Position numbers and translations under genes: made by a program
Shown: piece by piece, positions 55,739 through 64,000 of the stretch
Layout: every line of letters starts with the position of its first letter
Numbering within the stretch: the stretch's first letter is position 1
Notes under the pieces: model-generated
Databases searched by the model: none
What the model was told of the DNA's origin: nothing
What the model saw: the letters and a program-made list of their open reading frames with translations, nothing else
DNA from: Zopfochytrium polystomum
Lineage: Eukaryota > Chytridiomycota > Chytridiomycetes > Chytridiales > Chytridiaceae
Assembly (NCBI GenBank): GCA_025765615.1
Contig: JAIVFJ010000205.1
Location: 50,787-114,786 of the forward strand
Direction of reading: 5' to 3'
Length of the DNA: 64,000 bases

Positions 55739-56927
55739 GAGAGCAGAAGAGGAGAGAGAGAGAGAGAGAGAGGGAGAGAGAGGCAGGTAGGCAGGCAGGC
55801 AGGCAGGCAGACAGACAGACAGACAAGCAGAAAACGGACTCCATGTTTACTTGAAAGCACGATGACAAACTGCCACTTCAGTTTTGTCACGGTAAGGTCG
55901 GAGTTTGTAATGAGAGAGGGAGAAAGGGGGCGGACAGCGACAGAGGATGGATGGTCCAGCCGAGAGGCGAAGGAAGAAGGAAGAAGGAGAAAGAAGGAGA
56001 AAGAAGGAGGACAGACAGACACACAGACAGACAGAGGAGGCAGGCAGACCAACAGACTGACAGACAGGCTAAGAAGGGAGAGGGGAAAATGAGCCAATGA
56101 GCGGTGGTGATGCTTGTTGAGTGGGGGTGGACGGACCTGGCGGCGGTCGGTCGGAGGACGGGAACCAGCGAAAAAGTCCGATCCGTGTGTCGGACGCCCA
56201 TTCGCGGCGCATTCCTTGGGCTTCCATTTTTCTTTGCATCGTTTGCGGGAGATAGAGAGAGGAGCCATAGAGAAAGAGAGAGAGACTGGAGAGAAAAAAG
56301 GAGAGAGAGAGAGTGAGAGAGAGAGAGAGACAGGGACTGCGGCGGATTTGGGAAACTTACCCAACCTCCGTGTTATTACTTAATTGTTACCCTCAGTTAC
56401 TTGCCTAAGCGTCCCTCCCACTTTCCGATCTCTCTGTCTGTCTGTCTGTCTGTCTCCCTATCTGCGTCTCTCCTTTCTCTCTTGCCCAGACGGAGTCGGA
56501 AGTTCCCTCCGTCGAAACGCGGAGCAACCAGGGCGGAGGACGACCAGCCGTCCACTGCAGAAAAGAGCGGTCAAAGGGAGGCAGGTCCTTCTACTTGTAA
56601 TGCAGAATTGGTGATGTCAATCAGAGCAAAGTCCATTAAAAACTTGCCCTACTCTGCGTGCGTGCGGGAACAACCAGAGTTACATGTACTTTCGCGTCCT
56701 GCAGTCAGCCAAACAAAAACAGCAATCAATGCGGCTAGCCTCTCCATCTGCCTTTCACGTCAAATGCACGCGGAGGGAGGCACGGACAGAGAAAGAGCCC
56801 ACACTCTTTGCAAAATTTTGTGCGGAGGCGGATCTCGAAAACACGTTTCCCCTCTTTTTTCGCTCGATTTTCTCCCCTGTCTGTAATGTCCTTCTTCTGT
56901 CTCTCTCACTCTGTCTCTCTCTCGCAA

Positions 56928-56974
<47 letters not shown>

Positions 56975-57600
56975 TGTCTTTGTCTCCCTCGTCTCCTACA
57001 GCCTCACCTTCCTCTGCCCTCAACACCATCTCCCTCCTTTTCTTTGCCTGATTTCTCTTCCACAGAAAGAACCAGCCCAGTGGAGGAGGATTTCTTGAAA
57101 TGCATTTGTGAGCGAGTGCCAACGGACCAAAAAAAAAAAAGACTAATGAGGAGAGCGGAAAAGAGAATGAAAGGTGTCCGCCAGAGAGCGTCGAAACACA
57201 CACACACACACACACACTCTTATCAACATCTGCTGGAAAGCCAGAGAGAGAGAGGGAGAGAGACAGGAGAGCTAGAGGGAGATATAGAGAGATATGGAGG
57301 ACAGACAAACACGGGGGGAAGCCCCCCGCCCTCGATGGCGGGAAAACTTTTCTACCGATATCCATCCACTTTCATTCTTATTCTGCTCATGGAGCGAGAA
57401 GCAAAAGGAATCAGAAGAAGAAGAAGAAAGGAAAAAAAGAGCTCGCAATCACCCAAGCTAAAGCCCTCCCATCCCCAAACTAGAAACCTCCTTATCACAT
57501 ACTGCACAAGTCAGAGGGCGTTCGGGGGCTGTCGGCTGAATGGGATTCAGACGTACCCTAGCCGTCACCGGTTTGACATTTCTTTGCGGCGGTGACCGAC
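55180..57600. repeat. Purine/pyrimidine microsatellite field, no gene
   Basis: (GA)n and GACA/GGCA tracts run at 55700-55830 and 56270-56335, (GGGA)n at 55535-55566, (CT)n at 56895-56990 and (CA)n at 57196-57216. Long open frames on both strands are translations of these tracts. I see no conserved motif. Confidence 0.6.
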
Positions 57601-58169
57601 CCAAAACATGTCGCCGCCCTCTCTCCGGGGCTCGGAGACATCAAGCAGCTGTTTAGAAACCCAAGGCTTCACAACCCCCCCGGTTCGCTGAACACCATTT
57701 CGTTCTTCCCTCGAAGTACACTTTGTTGGATTCAGCATTTTTCAGCTCGCTGGGGAAAGAAAGAAAGAAAGAAATGCATAACTACTGAGTTGCGGCGGCT
57801 CTTGTTGCATATGCCAAGGGGAAGCGGCGCGTTTCAAACGGGAACCAGCGGGGGAAAAAAAAGACGTTAAGAACCCAACGTAGAGCAACTCTCACCACCA
57901 CCAAAAATTCTCCACGATTCAAAATTTTTAGGACACTTCGAGGATTCCCTCCCCCGCGCCATCGCCCCGCACTCGCACCCGCACTCGCGCCGTCTCTGGG
58001 CGCCGCTAGCCCACCGGGCGCCGCCCACCCAACGCCGTCGCCCAATCTTGAATCCGCCTCGCTCTGCGGCGGCAACGGCGGTGGCGGTGGGTGCGGCGGG
58101 TGCGGCAAACCGTTTAGGCCTCCCGCCGCTGCAGCCTCCGCAACGGCCGCGGCTGCGACATATTTTCGC
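57600..58169. other. Region downstream of the PHD gene
   Basis: On the minus strand a donor-like GTGAGC overlaps the TGA of the PHD gene at about 58166, and a Pro-rich frame lies at about 58108-57980. A longer C-terminal exon is therefore possible. No independent gene is visible. Confidence 0.3.
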
Positions 58170-61034
58170 TCACCCCACGCAGCCTCCGCAACAGTCCCAA
58201 CTGCCGGCGCTACGGCGACCGGCCCCCGCCGTCACCACCGTCGCCGCAACTAAAGCCACGCAGTGGCGGCACACAAAGTCCTCCGTCTCCCACTTCCCGC
58301 CGGCGCTGCCGTCGCTCCAACGCCTCCCCGGCCGCCGCGCGGCCTCGGCGCACGCGAGGTGCTGCCAGCGCGAGCATCGGCCGCACGCGATCATCGGGCG
58401 GCCGTCTGTATTTTGCGGGGGACCCAACCAGCGGTCAGAACATGAGAAGAAAACGGGAAAGAGAGCGCGCGGGGTTGGACAACAAAACAAAAAACCTAAC
58501 AAGGCCAACTAAAATAATAAAACAAAAAAAGGCAACTCACCGTCCCAGTTCCGCCCCGCGACGCCGCCAGGGGCAGTCAAACTCCCACTCGTCGTCGTCG
58601 TCGTCCTGGTCCTCGCTGGGAGCGGCGGCGGCGGCCGCATCCCCCCGGTCGCCGTCGGTCATTTGCAGCACCACAGCGACGGCGTCGCCGTCACCCTCTC
58701 CCATCTGCTCCACCTTGAGCCGCTTCACGCCGTCGGCGCGGTCATCTTGCTCCGCAGCATCGAGCGCGCGGCGACGCTTCGCCAGCCGCTCTTCGCGCGA
58801 CTCGCGCGGCGGCGCGGTCGCTACCGACGAGACAGCCGCTGCGGCGGCGGTGATAGCCCGGGTGCGGCGGTCCGAGTCGAGCAGGCGGGCCGCCCGCCGC
58901 CGCCGCCGCCGCAGCGGCCGTCGCGTTCGGCCGCGGGCGCGCTCTTCGCGCTCGAGGGCGCGTGCGGCGATGCGGACTGACGCGCGAACCGTGGTTGTCG
59001 CTGCTGCGCCGCTGTTGGCGAGCGCGGCGGCTGTGGCGGCGCGAAGCCGGTCCGCGGGCGACGCGCCGAGTTGCTGCTGCTGCCGGCGTCGAGCGTCGTC
59101 TTCCTTCTTGCGGAGCAAAGGGACGACGCGCGGGACGGCCTGGTCGACGAGGAAGCGGTGCAGGTCGCGCTCCAGCTCGTGTTTGGACGCGGCGAAGTGC
59201 GCGGGGAGGCGCGTCCAGTCCTCTGAGGTGAGGCAGACGAGGTCGAACCGGCGGCGCGGGGCGGTCGGGTCAGTGACGGGCGGGTTTGTTGGGGGATGCA
59301 GGACGGGGGTCTTAGTGGGACGCGCTCGAGGCGGAGACAGAGGAAGAGGATGGAGAAGTCGATCGTTGGTTGGTTTTCCGCTGGGCGCGGATCCAAAGGG
59401 GAGCCTCGCGATAGAGCCGGTTGTCTGAAGTGGTAGGGGGGATTTTGAGTTGAAGAGTGGGAGGGTGAAAGCAGGAGGAGGCCAAAGTCAACGGGAGGCT
59501 TGAAGTGGGCTCCGAACACGTTATTACCGTCAACATCCAATATGTGTTTTCCTTTCGAGTCCCAGCCGATCGGATCTACGCGTCTTTTGTTGGAGAATCG
59601 AAAGCATTTAGTAGGATCCCCATGGGAAGCGCACACTCACTGATCGCCAGACGGCGAAACTCACCCAGTGCTGCACCTCGTTGTCGGCGCGAGTCGCCAC
59701 CCGAAAGCGCTCTGGTGTTCGAGCTGCCACTCGCAAAGGTGGAGTAGAATCCTCACCTTCATAAGTGCGAATGGGGCAGCAATTCAGTAATGGGCGGAGA
59801 GATTGTGTGAGAACAGTCCTCAAATAATACTCGTCTTCCTACCCTATCCAGAAGTTTAACGTCTCGATACTCCACACCCTCGGGAAACGCAGTATGCAAC
59901 ACGCCGTATCGGTACTCTTCTCTCCGGTAATACATGGTCCAATTGTCTGATCTGGAGAAAGGAACATGTGAGGCTCCTGCCAAGCACGATTGGTGATCAA
60001 CCTACAGAATGTAACGGTTCTGCGTCAAGGTGCGAAGTAGCTTGACGTGGACTTCAGTGAAGATTGGGGACGGGTCCGGGGCCAGCAAGAACGTTTCCAG
60101 GTCCTAAACAAAGAAGGAAGTGGTGGGAAAACGCATCACGATCAGCTTTCACACAATCCACTCAGAAAGCAAGAGATTCCTAAAACAACTCCACTTGGCC
60201 CCTCCCGCAATCTCTATATGCCCCCTACCTCAGTCTCAAACCTTTCCTCCTCCTCCTCCTCGTCCAGCTTCCGCGCCCTCTTCGACTTACCGGCCCGCGG
60301 CATTGCCGAACCCGTCGGCAGCCGCAGCGACCCGCCAGCGGATCCTGAGCGCCGAGGAAAACAGCGCAAAGAACTGCGCGACGGCGGCAAACTCCCACAG
60401 CCCGCGCAGCTCGGCGAGAGCGGGAGTCGCGGCGAGGACGGGGACGAGCGAGGATGGGTCGGGCGCGGGGTTGGGTCGTCGGCGGTGGAGGAGGAGGGCG
60501 TGGAGCGTGCGGAGCGGCGGGTGGGGCGCTGGTCGGGCGGGGTGTCGCGGGGAGGCGGTACGGCGCGAGGAGCGGGAGGAGGTGGAGGGCGGGGGCGGGT
60601 GACTGTGGGGCGAGCCGCGGCGGCGGCGGGACGAGGGGGATAGCGGGGAGGGTCGGTCGGCGGAGTCCTGCGCTTTCGGAGTCTCCTGGTGCGAAAGTGG
60701 ACGCAGCGCGAGAAGCCGTGCGGCGTGGGGCGGACCAGATGATGTGTCCAGGCTGATGCCGTTGCGGGGTCGCGACGTGGACGACTTTGCCGGCCGCTTT
60801 GTAGTGCTGTCGGCCGCCGTCTCAGCACAGGGGTGAACCGGCGACGGGGGCGTGGCTGGGGCGGCGCCGTTGGAGTGGATTGTCCCGATCGGCCTGGTGT
60901 TGGCATCCGACACATTGCGTTTCGCCTCGACTCCGCCGGTGTCGCCACCCAATGCGGCCGCAGGGACAAAGAGCCTCCTCCACTTTGGCCAGACCCGTTG
61001 GGACGATCGCCTTCGCTGGCTTGTACTCTTCCAT
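58170..61034 (-). CDS. DDT/WHIM-PHD chromatin protein, 7 exons, several single-base breaks
   Basis: Exons: 61034-60229, 60103-60006, 59951-59843, 59756-59665, 59583-59528, 59310-58540, 58405-58170. N-terminus: MEEYKPAKAIVPTGLAKVEE, long disordered part, then a DDT-like helix block (ELRGLWEFAAVAQFFALFSS) and DLETFLLAPDPSP. Exons 3-5 give VRILLHLCEWQLE and RVDPIGWDSKG...TYW, the WHIM/WSD signature that follows DDT domains. Exon 6 has KHELERDLHRFLVDQAVPRV and an acidic tail. Exons 6-7 form a PHD finger: CPCG, MIACGRCSRWQHLAC, FVCRHC (C4HC3). The protein should read histone tails within a remodelling or deacetylase complex. Single-base indels lie near 60963, 60340, 59714, 59547 and 58567. Exon joins 2-3 and 3-4 are exact in phase. 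Confidence 0.75.
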
Positions 61035-61424
61035 CGACGTAAGCCGCGCCGTTGTCCCTGGGGATGCTGCCATTGTCGTCCAAGGGCGTCACGGCTGCGA
61101 CTCCTTCGGCGTTCACACCACGATCGGCCATCGTCTGTTCGAGAATGCAGCAGGACTTGTCAACGCGCGTATCTAATTTGACAGATGGGAACAGCCCAGA
61201 GCGACCACCTCGTGCAGCTATCGTTGCTACGGGAACGCGAGTATGAAAAGCGCAAGCTAAAAAGTGCTTCTTGATGGGCTGGTTTGGATATTCAGATCCC
61301 GGATCCATCCCGCTTCTTACATCGCCACCCCACCCCACCCTCAACCTACAACCCCAACCATGACTGTCATCGCATCAACCTCCCTACCTCCCAAGCTCGC
61401 AGCAACACCCCTCGCGTTCAACGT

Positions 61425-61859
61425 TTAAGCGTCCTCGACGGTCTGGGACTGGAGGCCCTTGAAGGAGGTGACGTTGACGACCTGGACAAGAGTGTACATC
61501 TTCTCCTTGGCGTCTTCGGCGTCGTTCCTCTTCCGGGAGAGGCGGAGCCGGATCCGGTGTGGGACGGTCTTGATGCCCTGGTGCCAGACGGCGTTGTTCA
61601 GGGAAGGGTCGATGCGGACGTCGGAGGTGCCCATGGTCTTGGCAGCGAACCGGCGGATGGTCTTGATGGCGAAGGGGGCGCGCTTGCGGAACGACTTGCC
61701 GAAAACGTGCTTGTGCAGGTGGAGGGTGCACTCGCGGGTGACAGCCTGCCGTTGGGAGCGATCGGGTGCATTGCTTAGTTAATAACAACGAGATCTGGGG
61801 CTATGCGACCTCCACTCGGTTACCTGGTCCTTGGTCGACTTCTTCTGGTCCTTGGCCAT
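61425..61859 (-). CDS. rpl31: 60S ribosomal protein eL31, 2 exons, 118 aa
   Basis: Exon 1 (61859-61824) encodes MAKDQKKSTKDQ. A 78-bp intron (61823-61746, GTAACC...GGCAG) precedes exon 2 (61745-61425) with AVTRECTLHLHKHVFGKSFR, KRAPFAIKTIRRFAAKTMGT, DVRIDPSLNNAVWHQGIK, RIRLRLSRKRNDAEDAKE and YTLVQVVNVTSFKG. Length and motifs match eL31, which sits at the exit of the 60S peptide tunnel. An intron after a short N-terminal exon is typical of fungal ribosomal protein genes. The frame is intact, and the gene gives a good calibration of local sequence quality. Confidence 0.95.
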
Positions 61860-62640
61860 TTTTGGAGGGATCTGTGTGTAGGAGTCGATCTGCCTGTTAG
61901 TCAAATGGAAGAGTGACAGAAACGATGAGAGGGAAGTGCGACTGGGTTGAGGTTGAAGTAATGAAGCGATCGGATCAACAGAGGGTTGAATAACGGATCG
62001 GATCCATCGAACAGATCTCTTTGACGCGACGAGTACGATTTTGGGCTGTCCTCAAGCTCCGGAGGCCTGCAGTATCGAAGCTCCCCAAAAACGATGGGTC
62101 CAAAGGGTCTGCTGGATTCGGATGCTGAAGATCTGCGAGCGTCCGTCTAACCGACCACGAATACTGACGGAAAAAGGACGGAGTGCATAGCGCCAGTGCA
62201 ATGCGGTGGGACAGGATGGGATGGGATGGGATGCGATGGAAGGGAGTAGTGACAGACGGGGCACACCTTAACCGAATGAAGGGTTGTTCTTTGTGTGATT
62301 TCTCCCTTTTTTTCCAAACCAGTGACCGAGCCAAAAACAACCTGCAGCCTTGTCAAAATAACTGGAACTGTCAGCCTTCAACGCCGGCTACACGGCTGAC
62401 CTTGACCTAACGGAACTCAAAATGAGAGGGGTTAGCCTTTAGGGGGCCTATGCGCCAACCTTCCCTTGTAATACTATCATTCTCGTATTCTATAAAATAT
62501 TCAAGTAATGCTGTTCACGTGCAATTCATTCACGCCACTGGTTCCAAACAATGCTTTGGTCAACCCTGCGCGTCCCGCCCCACCCACACGTAAAACCATC
62601 AAACATTCGCCAGCGCCGCGTCCGCCTTCGCCCCCACCCG
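61860..62640. other. Intergenic, eL31 upstream region
   Basis: This holds the promoter side of eL31 (minus strand). GATGGGATGGGATG repeats lie at 62213-62235. I see no gene. Confidence 0.4.
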
Positions 62641-62647
62641 ACCTCCC

Positions 62648-63979
62648 TCAAGCTTTCGGATGTAAGCACCACGCGTCGAACCGCTCCTCGATCCGCACAC
62701 CGTCCCTCGTCTCCGGCAGCGGCCACCGCTTCCCGTACCAGCCGTCCAGGCTGCACGAGAAACCAGCCTCCGGAGCTCGACGAGCATTTCCGCCGTCTTT
62801 GCGAGTCCGCCCATGACCTCGGTGACGAGGAAGAAGACGCGGCGCGCGGCGAACAGCGCGGTGGCCCCGCGGAGCACGTCCAGCTCGAACCCTTCGACGT
62901 CCATCTTCATGACCCACACGTCCTCGGCGAGGAACGTGTCCAGCGGGTCGATGCAGCCACTGCCGGAAGGGCTTGAGGCTGTTGCCGCGGACGCTGCCGC
63001 GGCCGCGGGCGGCGGTGGAGGCTTTGTATTTGGCGATGTGGCGCGCAGAGCAGGTGACGGTGCCGTCGCCTTGGTTGGAGTCGTCCGAGGCGATTGCGCA
63101 AGTGGCGGATTTAGCGCCGAGGCCTGGTGTGCGTGGTAAAAGGGAGGCAAACGTCACTGTAATACACATGCATCCCTAACCGCAACTCCGAGCGCACACA
63201 AACACTGCGTCTTACATTATTGATAACGTCACCCTCTCCATCAATGCCGGCGTCGTACACAGCGTAGCCCGAAACGCCCGGCGTTCTCCCGCAAAGCGTC
63301 GAACGAGACGACCCTGAACCCCAGGCGGCCGCGACGACCGAGTGGACGCCGACGTTCGAGCCGACGTCGACAAACAGCGGGTCGCTCAGGTGCAGGCCCT
63401 CGGACTCGGCAAGGGCCTCGACGATGCTCGCGGTGATTTCGGGCTCCCAGGTGCCGTCGGTGGCGACCCAGCCCGAGACGATGTCGGCGTCGTCGCGGCG
63501 CGCGTAGACGTAGATGCCGGGGGGACGATGCGGGCGGCGGCCGCGGGTCGGGTGGAAGCCGGCGGTCTTGAGGGGAACGAGGGCGGTGGCGGCGAAGGAG
63601 GAGGAGGGGGAGGAGGAGGAGAAGGGGGCGGAGGGTAAAAGTGCTCGCAGAAGAGGGACTGCAGAAGCCGCGCGCGGGCTTGGTGGCCAGCCGGGGTGGT
63701 CGGGGAGGGCAGCCGCTGGAAGGTAGCTGCGTCGGGTTCTGTGTGGTCAAAAGGACGGCGGTGGGGGGGCCGGATGCGCGGTGTTGAAGTCCACCGATGT
63801 GCTTCTACGCAGCCGAAGGGGCGCTGCAGCCAGAGGATGCCCGTCACGACCACGGTCGCCCAGATCAAGGGCGCAGCAGCAGGCGGAAGCCAAAAGCGAC
63901 TTCGCTCCGCATGTTGTTTCAATGCGACACACACACGAGTTTTCCGTGTTGTATTGGTATAGTACCGTGCCAGTGCCAA
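62648..63979 (-). CDS. FkbM-type methyltransferase with N-terminal anchor, frame-broken
   Basis: The N-terminus near 63900 has PLIWATVVVTGILWLQRPF, a single membrane anchor, then a polyproline tract. The catalytic part shows IVSGWVATDGTWEPEITASI, then DPLFVDVGSNVGVHSVVAAA (SAM-binding motif I), VVSFDALRENAGRF, and after a donor GTAAGA at 63215 and an intron, LGAKSATCAIASDDSNQGDG, EDVWVMKMDVEGFELDVLRG (the FkbM MDVEG motif), and DGWYGKRWPLPETRDG to the TGA at 62648. Single-base losses at 63319-63322 (C run) and 62764 and a shift near 62990 break the frame. It probably O-methylates a sugar or small molecule in the secretory pathway. The start codon is uncertain and could lie outside the window. 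Confidence 0.7.
63590..63640 (-). repeat. Polyproline-coding GGAGGA tract
   Basis: GGAGGAGGAGG on the plus strand encodes a run of Pro on the minus strand between the membrane anchor and the catalytic domain of the FkbM-type protein, a likely flexible stalk. Confidence 0.6.
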
Positions 63980-64000
63980 AAAACGAGCGGGAAACAGGAG

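Noticed and set aside
55261..56364. 367-codon minus-strand frame
   Set aside because: It is driven by GAGA/GACA repeats read as Ser/Leu/Pro. No conserved segment is present.
58442..59428. 328-codon plus-strand frame rich in Ser and Arg
   Set aside because: It lies opposite exon 6 of the PHD gene, and the Ser/Arg content comes from antisense Ala/Arg codons.
1..64000. tRNA and rRNA genes
   Set aside because: I looked for clover-leaf-like boxes (GTTCGA-type) and conserved rRNA segments and saw none that I could support.

Overview
The window is eukaryotic nuclear DNA, most likely from an early-diverging fungus such as a chytrid. Genes carry short GT-AG introns (about 40-110 bp). A cytosolic ribosomal protein gene (eL31), a fungal-type sugar transporter, a DDT/PHD chromatin protein and an expanded 'VLxWW' ankyrin-like protein are present, together with a Tf1/sushi-type chromovirus and LINE fragments that carry TTAGGG tracts. 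The lineage is an inference; the sequence alone does not prove it.

Layout. 1-13 kb is AT-rich and holds foldback (inverted-repeat) elements, MITEs, a tandemly duplicated gene fragment (5.0-6.7 kb), an unrecognised multi-exon minus-strand gene (8.5-10.4 kb) and a small zinc-motif gene split by a 366-bp inverted-repeat insertion (11.4-12.1 kb). 13.3-17.7 kb and 21.8-23.6 kb are repeat fields: three copies of one ~0.8 kb dispersed repeat, many copies of a second repeat built around a CTAATTGCAATTAG core, and long polypyrimidine microsatellites. 17.7-25.4 kb contains degenerate GC-rich coding stretches. 26.3-29.2 kb is a decayed intron-containing transposon gene of the 'DDTSGN' type, followed by an unrecognised spliced gene (29.5-31.2 kb). 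32.6-36 kb is mostly non-coding and contains a tandem copy that looks like an intron-lacking version of its neighbour. 36.2-37.4 kb is a clean five-exon Q-rich coiled-coil gene. 37.6-43.2 kb is a transposon nest: a LINE 3' end, a 5'-truncated LINE, and a 3.0-kb LTR element.

The right third (44-64 kb) is GC-rich host sequence: sugar transporter, ankyrin-like protein, WD40 protein, Golgi-type glycosyltransferase, DDT/WHIM-PHD protein, eL31 and an FkbM-type methyltransferase. They show no common pathway. Most of these GC-rich genes are interrupted by single-base insertions or deletions, often in homopolymers, while eL31, the Q-rich gene and the transposon ORFs are intact.

The most interesting object is the LTR element at 40199-43230. 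It has near-identical LTRs, an 11-nt primer site complementary to the predicted 5' end of its own RNA (self-priming), a canonical -1 frameshift signal, a chromodomain, a protease whose catalytic Asp is Asn, and no reverse transcriptase or integrase core, yet its second ORF remains open.
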